From Terana coerulea (taxonomy: Eukaryota; Basidiomycota; Agaricomycetes; Polyporales; Phanerochaetaceae), in assembly GCA_024811115.1 (NCBI GenBank), contig JAKOGH010000690.1, forward strand, positions 310,001-374,000: a DNA stretch of 64,000 nt, read 5' to 3'. The position numbers and the translations under genes were made by a program. Shown here piece after piece: positions 44,632 to 56,322 of this stretch. How positions within the stretch are numbered: the first letter of the stretch is position 1; each line of letters opens with the position of its first letter. The notes under the pieces are model-generated. The model searched no databases, was not told where the DNA came from, and was given only the letters and a program-made list of their open reading frames with translations.

Positions 44632-45583
44632 ATGGCAAGCGACGATGCCTCTTCCTCCTCCAACTCCTCCTCGTCGTCTGGCTCGAGCACCTTTGATAAA
44701 TGGAGTCGTCGATTCTCAGCCATAACCGGCGTGGGCTTGTCGGAAGAAGAAAAAGCTGCCAACACACGAGCAATCCAGTATAACACCTGCGAAAAATGGA
44801 AGAAGGAGCTCATGAATCACAGTCAGTATTAGTGGGTCCAGTTCTTACATCCAAGCCGTAGCTCAGGCTTATTATCCGACTGCTACTCTCGAACAGGTCC
44901 GACCGTGAGCTTCATGCTGAAACACCTCAAAGAAAACGGCTGCGATGTCAAGCCGGAGACCATTATCTGCGTACCGTGCGGCGAATTGCGTGCCGGAGGG
45001 TTTGCCCCTAAAGCGGGGGCCATTGCGGTGTGCTCAGACCGCATACTGTCGAAACAACATATGGAAGACACGCTCTCGCATGAGTTGATTCATATGTATG
45101 ACCAATGCAAGTTTAAGGTGGACTGGGCCAACCTTCGGCATCATGCATGTAGCGAGGTATGTGGCTGTTTACACTTTTATGCTATAGTTACGCCGTGTAT
45201 ATGTTATTGAACACGTTTTCCTGCTTCATAAGATTCGCGCCAATAGTCTAGGCGGAGACTGCAAGTACATGCGTGAATGGAGACGCGGCTATCGGTTCTC
45301 AATTTCGAAGCAGCATCAGGTGAGCACAGCCCGCTTGCCATCCCCGTCGGCGATGGTGTAACATCCTTGACTTTAGGCTTGCGTACGCCGGAGAGCGGTA
45401 CAATCAGTCCGTGCCAACCCCGCGTGTCCAGACCAAGCTACTGCGGAACAAGCGGTCAACGCCGTATGGGAGAGCTGCTTCAATGATACGAGACCTTTCG
45501 ACGAGGTATGCTCCCGCCTAGCTTCTCTTCGCACGGGGGTCGGCTGACACTCACGCTCTCGCGTGTATGTGAAGATCTTTTAG
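44632..45583 (+). CDS. ATP23: Mitochondrial inner membrane protease ATP23
   Basis: An intermembrane-space metalloprotease that matures Atp6 and helps ATP synthase assembly. It starts [20 protein letters not shown]. It continues [80 protein letters not shown], the zinc site [20 protein letters not shown] (HELIH), [20 protein letters not shown] and [16 protein letters not shown]. Conserved Cys-rich C-terminal pieces ACVRRRAV and [19 protein letters not shown] follow, then [11 protein letters not shown]. The last exon is just IF* (45575-45583), reached through an AAG acceptor. Clean frame throughout. The cysteines fit the Mia40-dependent fold known for Atp23. Confidence 0.94.
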
Positions 45584-46008
45584 AGTCACGCATACTATAG
45601 ATTGGATAACATATTGCTTGACATGCTGATGGGTTGCGTACCAACGCTTCTCATCGTAGCTATGCTGATTCCCTGTATCTGCCTACAACTCTCTAATATC
45701 TGAGGATATCTTGTGACGGTCATGCGGTATTGGAAAGTTGTGTAAAGACCGTAGAGATTGCAGACATAAATTGCGAGAAATGTCGCGGAAGGCGATGACG
45801 CGGATGCAATGATGCGAAGTTGCGAACGCGACGAGAATAGCCCCTGCCAGACGTCTCGGCCAAAAGCCACGTGGCGACACGCCGTTTTGGTACATAAAGC
45901 CCCGTCGTGGTTTGAGAATGCTGAGCAGGTCTTGCGAGTTCAACACCCCGTCCATCCCCTCCTTCCCGCCCCGACTCCTTCACTCCCGACTTTTTCTTCA
46001 CGACAGAC
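45584..46008. promoter_or_regulatory. Promoter region of GPI-protein gene
   Basis: A CATAAAG at about 45893, roughly 115 bp before the ATG, is a possible TATA-like element, followed by a pyrimidine-rich tract (45953-46000). The left part is the ATP23 3' end. Confidence 0.35.
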
Positions 46009-46818
46009 ATGATGTTCTACAAGCTTAGGTGAGTCCCACTCTATACGGTAGCCGTTCTTCATGCGTAGCGTTCTCATGCGTTTTCCGGTCAGCGCTCTCG
46101 CCACCATCCTGCCGCTGGTCAACGCTTTGACCATCAGCACTCCCACCAACTTTACCAGCGGAGGTCCTGCTACCATCACATGGACCAACGATGCAGGTGA
46201 CCCGTCTACCTTCACCCTGGAACTCGTCAACACCGATCTCTTCCACAATGCCATTGCCATCGCGAACAACGTCAACCCCAGCTTGCAGCAGGTTCAGGTG
46301 ACGCTTCCTATTGTCCCAGTCGCCTCTGGGTATACCATCGAGGCTGTAAACGTGACGTGAGTTTATTCATTTTCTGACTTCCGCTGGCCTAGAATTGACT
46401 TCGTATCTGCAGGAACATCAACCAACAGTTCGGTGTTACCGGTAGCTTTGCTATTGGAGCGACCGTCTCCACTACGTCCAGCTCTTCAGCAAGCTCGACA
46501 TCTTCAGGAGCCTCCTCTTCGGCTGTCTCAGGGTCGTCTGCGTGAGTCAACTGTCTTCGTGAGGCGTACCACACACTCACCAACAACATGACCAGTTCTG
46601 TGACCGGCTCTGCTTCCTCCACCACGCCATTTGGTGTGACCGTGTCTAGTACATCCACCTCAGGAAGCGCCGGCATCTCTGGTAGTGGCACCTCGTCTTC
46701 TGCTAGCACCACTCCCAGCAACTTCAATGGCAACGGGAACGGTGCGGCCACCACCGGCTTCAGCTCTTGGCTCGCAATGGCTCTCGCTGCCATTGTTGGT
46801 GGTGCCGTCGTGGCTTAA
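46009..46818 (+). CDS. Ser/Thr-rich GPI-anchored cell-wall protein (Kre9/Knh1 N-terminal family)
   Basis: A secreted surface protein. Exon 1 encodes MMFYKLS; after the first intron comes the rest of a signal peptide (ALATILPLVNA). The PF10342-type beta domain follows: LTISTPTNFTSGGPATITWT, NDAGDPSTFTLELVNTD, VTLPIVPVASGYTIEAVNVT and NINQQFGVTGSFAI. A long Ser/Thr-rich stalk for O-glycans comes next. It ends with a hydrophobic GPI-attachment signal (AATTGFSSWLAMALAAIVGG, then AVVA*), preceded by NGNGNGAATT, where the omega site should lie. The protein is about 230 aa. Function beyond the cell wall or surface is not known for this family. Confidence 0.9.
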
Positions 46819-47166
46819 AACAGAGCTCGAGTACCCCTAGGTTGCTCGAGGGACTTGATGCATGATTCAATGTACCGGACTTGGTGCCGAGACATTATGG
46901 ACTATCTTTTGATGACTATTTCTTATAATACGGACCGTTTCCTTGTACGCAATTGGGACAGTGACTGTCGCATATCTTATTGTATATACCCGCTGGATTC
47001 TCTATGTTGGGAACTCTAGAATGTTATTTGTTTCTACTGTTACACTACTGCTACAATGATGTGTGCCAACACTGGGAAATCAGGGCCTGTTACTCGGAAG
47101 GTTGGCGACTCTTGGGAATGGGGAAGCTTGCAACCGCAAGATTTAATGTGCTCTGCGAATAAAAAG
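46819..47166. other. Convergent 3' regions, 348 bp
   Basis: Between the GPI-protein gene and the 7TM gene. No coding or RNA signal. Confidence 0.4.
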
Positions 47167-48528
47167 TTACAGGAAGGGTCCACGCTGGTGGCGGCGTTTC
47201 GAGAGGGCGGAAGCTTTCGAGATCCACAGGAGGTGGTGGCTCGCGTTTCTTCCAAAATTGCCAGACGGCGATGGTGTCCTACCCACGGAGAACATTAGCT
47301 GAGAGGTCCACGGTAGAGTACGGGTATGCTTCGCTGTGCGTACAGGGGTCAAGCCAAAAATAAGGAATGTGATGAGAGGCACTGCCGGTGTGTCAGCGCA
47401 AAATCCACGAACAAACATCCGACTCGACCGGGCTTACTGAAAGCCTCATAAACGATGGGCAATATGTGAGTTGCCAACGACGGGAAATAGAAATCCGTAG
47501 CCAATAAGCTGCGTAGTACAGGTAAAGATCATGTTCCAGCGCTGATGCAAAGGGCACTCACATTAACAGAAATAACTGGCAAATTGTGAAGCCAACCAAG
47601 CGGAAGTACAACCCTTTGCGATAGATTTTGACCTCGATAGGTTGACTTCCGATTCCAAATTGACGTGCATCACGCCATATACGACGGGTCTTCACTATGG
47701 CGTAGATTTCGAGGCTCAATGTGACACAGACTATCGCGCCACTAAAGAACCACATGAAGTGCTCGCTGGGACATAAATGAGTCAAAATGCTTGCAGAAAG
47801 CAGATGCATAGCTTACAAGGAGGCCTTCGCGATGGAACAATAGTAGTCATCTCTCATATGTACCACCAAGTGCCGGTTACTAGCTCCTAGCTAATGGATT
47901 CATGAGAGAAGTCAGCCTCCACATGGACATTGCACTCACAATTAAAGCGCTAAGCGCAAATACGAAGAAAATGAAGTACGGGAAGGCAACGAGCTATCAA
48001 CCTCTCCATCAGCCAGCGCAGACTAGACATAGCGTGTAGCCTACCAAATACATTCGAAGTTTCCGAGTGATATTACTGTGCAAGATTTCCGCCTCATACG
48101 AGAGCTCCAAGACCAAGGCCAGAGATGCTGCAACAAACATAGGGTCCGTGCCGCTCTTGAGTACTGCCTGAGTGAAGCATAGTCCAAAGGGCGGCTTAGG
48201 GTTCAACACCTCTTCGGGATAATACCTGTGTGTAGAGTTCGTAAAAATGTTTACGAGAGATAAATATAACTTACAAGAGGGCCTGCGCAAACGGGCTTGC
48301 GATGGTCACGAGCAGAACGTTGATCATTGTGACGTTCCGCCTGCGAACTTGGCTAGAGAAGAGGAGGGTACCCAACAGGAACATGAGGGCGACCTGCCCC
48401 ACCGTCACCATTACGAATAGTGCATGAATTATATCCATCGGATTGGGGCCTAGATGCGGGAACATCGAGTCTTCCAGTGCTTTGAAATGACCGTAGTGAC
48501 CTTGGCCATGAGACCCTGCGTGCTCCAT
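47167..48528 (-). CDS. Seven-transmembrane receptor-like protein
   Basis: Starts MEHAGSHGQGHYGHFKALED, a His-rich, probably extracellular N-terminus. Seven hydrophobic segments can be seen in order: IIHALFVMVTVGQVALMFLL; MINVLLVTIASPFAQALLYY; FVAASLALVLELSY; LVAFPYFIFFVFALSALIVG; HFMWFFSGAIVCVTLSLEIY; LYFRLVGFTICQLFLLML; PLITFLIFGLTPV. An RRNVT loop and a polar C-terminal tail (SVGRTPSPSGNFGR, RHQRGPFL*) are present. The topology is that of the orphan GPCR-like families expanded in mushroom fungi. I do not recognise a Ste3 or cAMP-receptor signature, so the ligand and G-protein coupling are unknown. At least six introns. A start further upstream cannot be excluded. Confidence 0.65.
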
Positions 48529-49704
48529 GGCAGCTTCAAGGCCCTGACATGCGACCAGGCAAGTCTACGAGGCAGATGTGGCAACTGGCAGGACCTCCCG
48601 GGACCCTGTTTGCTGAGCCAGCAGCGGGAAAGGTGCACTGGTACAACGAGAGCGGCGGCCAGGCCAACGGCGAGCGAGGATGAGAGCTCTGGACAAGTCG
48701 GTCTCGATGGAAGGCCGCCTTCTTGACCAAATCGAAGTGAGCCTGCGGTACGCATGAGACGACCACAGCAACTGGCCATCATGGATACCTGACAGGATCT
48801 CTGACTGACAGTCACCGCTGTGTTGGCAGTTGTAACGATTCTTGTAAACGCTCTGCGTATAACTGCAACTTCCGATACTGTCGCGAACTATAGTGATACA
48901 AGGCATCTCAGTGAGCTCTGAGTCGCATGCGATCCCCGATGGGGTCCCCCAGCACTGCGGGCAGTGCCATGGCTGTCATATCTGGCCCACCGTCGTCCCG
49001 GTAGCTTCGTGACACTGATAAGAGCTTGTCAACAGTCCTCAGTATCAAGTGGATGCGCAGGCTCTTACACGCAGTTGATTGCTGCAATCTTCTATCCCAA
49101 CCCCCATGTGAGTGTGAAGTGATCCAAGTCGTGCAGTCGTCGGAACAGGTTTGCGTGCGGGCTCAGTTCCGCCACGAAAGAGATTTTGGATGTTGAATAA
49201 ATTGGAGAGGCGACCGAGTCATAACGACGTGAGCACGACGAGACTGCGCCGACGTGACGGCAGGACGAAAGAATCGGAGTGATCGCGACTTGGTGGCGGC
49301 CGCTGTATTGCGGGATAATTGCCGTGCGAATGACCTTCCTGTTAGAGCCTAGCTGGTGGTGATCAGAAGTTGTTGCTTTGCTTCGCCGTCGTTGTCCCTC
49401 CTTGCCTTCATTCTTTTCCTCACTCCTGGGACTTTTGGGGCCTGCGTGCTCTCAATTCGCACAGCCGGCTGGATTGTTGGGCTTAGACTTGAGCTCGGGC
49501 AACAGTGTTGTTAAAGGCGTACATTCATTTCGTCGACAGGTCATCATTCTGGGCCAGGTGGAGGGTTTTATCATTCCGGGAAATAGGTATGTATCTATCT
49601 CTCGATTCATTGGTGGCACACTCATTCGTCTAATGCATGCAGCAGACATCACCTCTATGCAAATAATATCCGTTCATTGACAACCAACGCTCTCTACGAC
49701 CGCT
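48529..49704. other. Divergent intergenic region, 1.18 kb
   Basis: Upstream region of both the 7TM gene and the large disordered-protein gene. Near the right end a possible 5' UTR intron lies at about 49588-49642 (GTATGT...GCATGCAG). Open frames here look like chance; no known family is recognised. Confidence 0.4.
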
Positions 49705-52700
49705 ATGCCCAAGACTAATCGCTCCGATAGTTCATCTGCTGTTTCCCCATCTTCCTCCGGACCAACATGGGCACCCCCGAAGGCTCCGTTACCTCCTCAC
49801 AGGCTTGCGAAACTCGCCAATGCGCTTGGTGTCTCAACCCCTGTCCCTGCTAATCATGCGCCTCCACCAGGTTACATGCTTGCCCCGACCTCAACGTCAA
49901 ATCCGACCCTCAGTCCGGGGTCGCCATTTCTTTCCCAAGAAGCACTGAGACGATCGCCTACACCATCTGTGTCTTCTACGCAGCTTACACCGACCCCGCC
50001 CTCTACCTCCAGATACCTGCTTCATGTGATACCGCCTTCTCATTTGCCTCATGACATCGACGATCAAGACCTCACGCCACCACCTCCTACCGCTTCAGGC
50101 TATCATGCGCAGTTCCGCCGGGGTGTTCTTGTCCCCGTCTACTCCTCGCTGCAGTCCCAGCTCTCCGCTATCGCGCGCGAGTACGCTCTCCCCAGTACCG
50201 TCGGAATGGTAATTTACCTTATAACAACAATGAATGCGACCGGCGATGACGAGCCCGGGCCTCGGATGTCAGACGACATATGGAAACACATCTGGCAACG
50301 CGTACTGAAGGTGGAGAGGGATGAGCTTCAAACGCCAGGCCCAAGACCGTTTGGTCTGGGGTTAGGATTCGGAGTTGCTGGGAGGTCGTCACCTGCATTG
50401 CTCCAGGACGTCACGTCCAACCACTCTTTGCGAGCACTGATATCACCCCGCCTCCCTGATATCGCTCCGGTCACACCATCACCGTCCACGCCATCTCAGT
50501 CTGTATACTCCTCTCAGAGCGAGATTGACACGCCGGAGTCTGCTTCCTCCGTTGATCCTCGAGCAGACGGACTGTCGCTTCCCCTACCTGGACTCGAATC
50601 ACCTGCGTTGGTACCTGTGCTTGCCAAGGTAGAGTTTGACATTGACAAAAGGAAAGCCGGGTGGTATGAACCATGGGTTAGGAGCAGGAAGATGAACCAT
50701 GCAAAGCGCGCAGAGAGCCGACTTGGTGTTAGGAGCGCCAGGAGCGGAAGTCGATCGACAACTGGCGACACGGAAGTCGAGGAAGATGACGAAGCAAGGA
50801 AGGCACCTATTGATCTCACTTTGGTCGACAGGTTGAACAAGAACAAGGGCTTAAGTTTCCTGGTGACCACGGAGGAGCCTGAGGAGTTGGATGGCGGGTA
50901 CGAGCAGCTTGAGGACGAGGAAAGCGAAGACGACTTGACGGCTCGTCTGAACGGGATCAAGGAGGGCGGCGACCCACTGGGCGACGTATTCGGCGAAGAC
51001 TCAGACACTTGGGCAGAGGTGCATGCCGCCTCAGAGGGCAAACGTCAGACAAATCCCGACGTGGTGGAACTTGCATTGGACGGTGCAGCTATCTCCAACC
51101 TGCCGGACGACCTTGAGGGCGATGATGACTCGACATTGCCTCTTTCTGACGATGGAGCTGACGTTATGGAACTCCTCGACCGGATGCCCAAGCCTCCATT
51201 GACTGTGTCCATACCCGAGGAGGCTGCGTACCAACTCAAGCGACGGTCGTCACCGACCACTGCTGGTACCATCAAGAAGCATGTACCTCCACCCTTGCAC
51301 CTCGTGCCTCAGACCAGCGGTCAGCTTGGTATCCCAGAGCAGGCCAGCCCGATGCCTTCCAGCGCTGAAAGCGCGCATCTTGCTTACCTCGCGACTCCGA
51401 ACTCGGACGGTGCTGCTTCCGAGACGAGCCCGGAGCACGAGTCTCAGATTTCAGCGCGGTCGATCTATCCCGAGGATGACGATGACGACGACGACGATTC
51501 GCTTGATGAAGAGCTGTTGAAGAAGGTGCACATCCGGAGCCCTGAAGACGAGAAGAGGGATGGCGCGTTTTTCAACGATCTCAACCTAGGTCTGGATTCT
51601 TCCCTCACCGTTGACACCGTAAGTGACTCACTGCGCGACATTCCGTTTGAAAATATTGAAAAGGCACATTTTAGTTTGATGACGCCGACCCTTACGATAG
51701 GCGCAAGAGCCAGTACATCATGGCCGCACAGTTGGATGAAATCGAGAAGGTCTGTCCTTTTCAGCTGCCCAACTTCCCTGTTTTGGAGGTGTTTATACGT
51801 TTTGCAGAACCTTGCGCAATTCTCTCCTCGACGCCTTCAGTCCGAAGACCTCAAACCTGAGGATCTACAATTCCACCATCGTGTGCAATCTGGCGCTTCG
51901 ATTCGTTCACCATCCTTTTCCGGCGCACTGTCTCTTTCTCCCCGTAGGAACGGGGATTTCTCGCCATCGCCGAAGTTAGTTCATCCCTAGTTTATCTAGT
52001 CGTATATCCTAACAGTCTCTTCAAAGGAGCGCCATGGGTACCTCGTGGCCTGCTGTACCGTACTCTGAGCTCAATGACAAAGATGAACTTGACGAGGACG
52101 GGCCGCCGTCGCCACCGAAGTTCGCCATCAACGGCATCTCCACGGATGCTCCCAAAACGTTCCAGAGGCAGCCCCCAGGACGGACAGCATCTCGAATGAG
52201 ACGCTGGCGAGACAAAGGCACTTCAAGAAGATAATGGGCTGTACCCCCTCTCACAGTACCCGCTATGTTCAATCGAGATCGAAGCGCTGACTCTCCAATC
52301 ATCCCTCTTTCGCCTGACCCATTCGGCCGATACCCGTCGGAGGCGGAGGCGAACCGAATTGAGGAAGAGAAGAATTTCCCTGGCTACCCAGAGGAAGCCT
52401 TACCTGAGCCTCTTATTAGCAACCTTCCGGATAGGAACTCTTCGCTGACTGTGCCCACCTTGGTTGGTTCGCGCCCTCCCTCCCAGACGCCGTCCAGTCG
52501 CTTCTCATTGGACTCAGTAACATCTGAAGACGCTACCAAAGTGGCGGCATCGACGACACCACCGGAATCTTTAGCCCCCAGCAGTAAGACAGCGTCGTCG
52601 CTGATGAGCGTGAAGAGTATCAGGAAGCTCTGGAGGAAGAGCGAGAGCAAAAGGTCCTCGGTGTCCTCATCTGCTCAACCTGAGTCTGGTCGGTCATCAC

Positions 52701-53542
52701 CCAACACAGCTCCACAGCCCTCTGCTCCGAACGGCCAACCCTCAGGTCGGGCAAGGTCGAAGTCAATCACCAAAACGGCTCCGCAACCGTCAGTACCCCA
52801 GGCTCTGCAGGTCCCTCCCTCTCGTGCGCCCGTCCGCGGCCTTCGCTTCGATCAAGAGTCGCCGTATCCCATCCATCCTGGTAGACCCGTTCGCTCCCCT
52901 TCACCGCCTCCCATGCCAACGAGCCGTCCTCCCTCTCAGGTTTCACGTCCCTCCTCCTCTCAACAGCCGCAACCGCCGCCGTCTGCCCCACCTGCTGCGG
53001 GTGAAAGGACCAGCGTGCGCAAGTCCATCCTCAAGTCCTGGAAGAGCGCCAATCTTTCAACAGGTTCGAGCAAAGGCTCCATCTCGTCCACAGGGTCGCG
53101 GTCGAGCACTGAGCAGCCGTCGGAGCAGAAGGCGAGCAGGCGGCGGCCGAGCATGCTCGATATTGCCACGGGCGCCATGCGGAGCTCGCTATCCCTTGGC
53201 TCGCCGGCCGCGTCGCTCGGCGACATCCCGCCTAGTCCGGCCTTGCCTGAGCAGTACGCCAGCACACGTTCGTCGAGTCGGCAGTCGCAGAATACGCACC
53301 AGGACCGTCCGAGCATGTCGTCGACGTCGTCGCCTCCGCGGGTACGGTCGCCGCTGATGGCAGGCTCCTCGCCACCGCGGAATGGGCTGAACGCGGGCCA
53401 GCCACGAGCGTCCATCGAGTCTTACGAGAGCCGTCCCAGCTTCGACGCGTCCCAGTTCGAGATGGTGTCGCCACCAAGGGGGTCGCTGTCATATCCGTAC
53501 CACGGACTGGACCAATCCGTGTTGTCATCGCATGAGGGATGA
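49705..53542 (+). CDS. Large, mostly disordered Ser/Pro-rich protein, function unknown
   Basis: Starts MPKTNRSDSSSAVSPSSSGP. Only a few stretches look folded: YLLHVIPPSHLPHD; RRGVLVPVYSSLQSQLSAIA with REYALPSTVGMVIYLI; and DDIWKHIWQRVLKVERDELQ. VEFDIDKRKAGWYEPWVRSR is also conserved-looking. The rest is low-complexity Ser/Pro/Asp/Glu, including a run of Asp residues (EDDDDDDDDS) and AAQLDEIEKNLAQFSPRRL. The second half contains MSVKSIRKLWRKSESKRSSV and VRKSILKSWKSANLSTGSSK, repeated short basic motifs. The frame is hard to follow between 52000 and 52270, where at least two shifts separate PSPK from YSELNDKDELDEDG and from RDRSADSPIIPLSPDPF. It ends VLSSHEG* at 53542. Probably one gene of about 1,230 aa; a scaffold or signalling role is only a guess. 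Confidence 0.65.
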
Positions 53543-53895
53543 CCTCACCCTTCTGTCCCAGCGTTCGCGCGTACCTTACATCTTATATCGTCTTACTCGT
53601 ATATCCGCCTGCCACATGTCTCGCTCTATCTACTCGCAGACTATCTGGCTGGTCCGCTGTCAACTGTTGCTTTCGCTTGAATCCGTGCTGTACATATTTA
53701 TTCTGTCTAATTCCTTCCTTTTGCGAGAGCTCTGGCGATGTCGTCAGGCTCGCGCCTCGCTTTCCTTGCCTTCGCATGCGCCGGGCGAACTCCTATTACA
53801 TTACATGCTGTCTCTGGGCTTATTGTACACCCTTGCTCCCATATACAAAACTGCAACCACCACAAAATATGCCTCGAGATATAGTGATGAGACAT

Positions 53896-56050
53896 TCAGA
53901 ATGAGTGCTCGGTAGAGTCTAAGCCAATGGCGGAAGTGCTTGAGGAGCCAGCTGACACGGTGTTGAGAATACGGTCAACGTAGTTTGCTCCGCTCCTGTG
54001 CGCGAATGATCAGAAAAAGTCTAGCGTTGCTGTACGAGGCATCTTCACGAACCATTTCTGATGTGTAAGAACATCGCACCCGATTTCCTTCTCCTTCTTC
54101 TGAATGAGCTCAACATAGGCAAGCATGCCTTCTGACTTGTAACGAGCTGCGAGCTCGGCCGTAGTGACTGCATTCAAGTGAAGACCAGCAAGGGAGATGA
54201 GTTGCAGAACAAATCTGTTCCGTTCTCGGTCAGGAGTGGTCGTATGATAAAAGAGCGAATTTACTTACCCTTCCTTTCCAAGGTCCCATACAAAGTTCTT
54301 CAGGTCTTGGTTTGAGAAACCTTGACCCGCCCAGTTGAAGCTCGGACTGAGGTTGTACACGAACCACTTCTCAGGGTACTTTTCCCTGATCTTCCGCGCG
54401 AACGAGCGAGCTTGCTGGAGGTCAGGGAGCTTGGTCTCGAGCCAGATCATATCTGCGTAAGGAGCGAATGCTATGGATCGCTTAATGGCAGCTTCCACAC
54501 CCCCGGTATAGTGATAGTATCCTTCGCGGGTTTTGGGTGCTGGAGCGATTGAAACATTGAGCCCACGGGCTGCAGGAGATCAAGATGAGGCTTACTGTCC
54601 CAATCCCAACGTAACCGTTCCCCTAGAATATCGGCCGCGATGTCCCTTGCATCTGTGTTGGATTTGCCATCCACCGTTTCGAGGTAATGCTTGAACGCCG
54701 ATTCTTTGGCGGCCGCAGAAATGGTCGACGAATTGCTGATGGCATGCTCAACCGCTAATCATAATGTCAGCATAAAATCGGCCAAAACGCAGTAGTACGT
54801 CGACAGCACCTTGGTTGAATGTGCAAAGAGGGTGCTCCTCTAGCCATTCCTTCTCCACCTTGTCGACTTCTGCCCCACTTGCCCCACGAGCTTCTGCCTC
54901 TTGAATAACTTCGGCAAGCCCTTTCCCAGGCACCACTGTACCCCTACATATAATCAGCCTATGCTCTAATGGATGTGGCATGTATCTATCTTACTTGATG
55001 AATTCATGGTCCAAGACGTCGACGGTGCTCGAAAGAAGCTTGCCAGACTCCGCGTCGGTACGCGCAATCAACAGCATATTGTTGTACATCATGTCCAATT
55101 GGAACCTGGCAGCGATGAGGCGTGAAGTGTGGGTAGATGCGGGGACGAGGACCTTGCCCGCAAGGTGGCCGCATTTCTTGCCCCCGACGAGTTGATCTTC
55201 TAGATGTATTGCTGATGCACCCTGTCATTCATGATTTAGCTTTGGAGAAAAATTGCAATTAACCGTAGGACGCGCACCGACTCGGCAAAGAGCTTGACCA
55301 ATTTCATCACCGTCGATGCACCGCCGTGTCTGCGCAGCTCGTGTCATGATCATCCCGAAACTAGCGTGTAATGGAGACGCACCCCATATCTGCATCTGCA
55401 ATGATAGGTCGTAGATAATCTGTATAGGGCGTTTTCGCACGGTTCTCTGGGAGACGTTGCAAGGCGTTCGTCGTAGTGCTTCTTGTCATGCAGCTGTTGA
55501 GCTCGGAAAATGCGCTGAACTTGATTGGGAACCGTTGTGTATGGATAATCTCTGCCAGAAGTAGATATTCGTAAGAACGTAGAATCTAACTCGAATAGAC
55601 TACTCACCCAATATCGGGACCCACTTCATTGCTGGCAGTCGTCAGAAGACTGGAGCACGCCCAGCCACTAACATAGACAACCTCCTGATGAGGCGCCATT
55701 TGTGTCATTTGTACGGGATCTATGGCACCCATGGTGTGTACTGGTTTGCCCTCCTTTGCCCGCTGGTCGAAGAGCCGCCATAGTTTATCGGCAAGTAATG
55801 TTGAAGGTAGTGGGAGCACCGGTAACGACCCTTGCTTAGACGCGACGGACTCAGCTGTGTAAGGCCTTTGCAGACCAGAGAATCGAGGTTGGTCAAAGAA
55901 CGCTTGAGTCTCCTCGACCCGTGTCCGAAACTGCACCTCTTCCTCAGCAGGCGATGGTGGGGACAGCGACAACGACGGTAAGGTTCCGAACGCTCGTGTT
56001 GCGGCAAGAAATCCTGAGGAGCGAGCAGCTCTGAAAAGCGTAGCAGACAT
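53896..56050 (-). CDS. Mitochondrial 2-methylisocitrate lyase (isocitrate lyase family, McsB/ICL2 type)
   Basis: Cleaves 2-methylisocitrate to pyruvate and succinate in the methylcitrate cycle, which disposes of propionyl-CoA. It starts [20 protein letters not shown], an Arg-rich mitochondrial presequence, then [32 protein letters not shown] and [25 protein letters not shown] is the catalytic signature. The C-terminal half has [40 protein letters not shown] and [10 protein letters not shown] last exon behind a GTTCGT donor gives [20 protein letters not shown] then EHSF* at 53896. The NWAGQGF segment, the presequence and the lack of a peroxisomal SKL end favour methylisocitrate lyase over glyoxylate-cycle isocitrate lyase. 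Head to head with SKI2; possible TATATA at 56101-56106. Confidence 0.87.
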
Positions 56051-56100
56051 GGTTGAGAGGACAGTTGTTCAAGCTATGCCCTTGTGCACGGAGGTTGGGC

Positions 56101-56106
56101 TATATA
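56101..56106 (-). promoter_or_regulatory. TATA-like box for the lyase gene
   Basis: TATATA about 50 bp upstream of the lyase ATG (56050), in the 272 bp shared promoter with SKI2. The motif is palindromic, so it could serve either direction. Confidence 0.35.
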
Positions 56107-56322
56107 AGCCTTCAGAGGGTTCGTGGGTGAGCGGCTGTGGCAAGCCGACCAATCCGAAAGACGCCCATGCGGAACCATGCTCAGATTGCGGGGAATCACT
56201 GATCAGCGATCAGCTTCGTGGCGTTTGGTCTCGGTGATTCCCGCGGCATTCCAAGCTCGGCGCCTTAGCGTCATCTCTCCTTCCGGCAAGCGTCCATGTC
56301 ACTCTTTTGCCGGTAACCAATC

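Noticed and set aside
49378..49680. 100-codon open frame before the large disordered protein
   Set aside because: Contains a likely 5' UTR intron and shows no family match; more likely leader sequence.
53896..56050. Glyoxylate-cycle isocitrate lyase (ICL1)
   Set aside because: The signature KKCGH is shared, but the mitochondrial presequence, NWAGQGF segment and C-terminus without SKL fit methylisocitrate lyase better.
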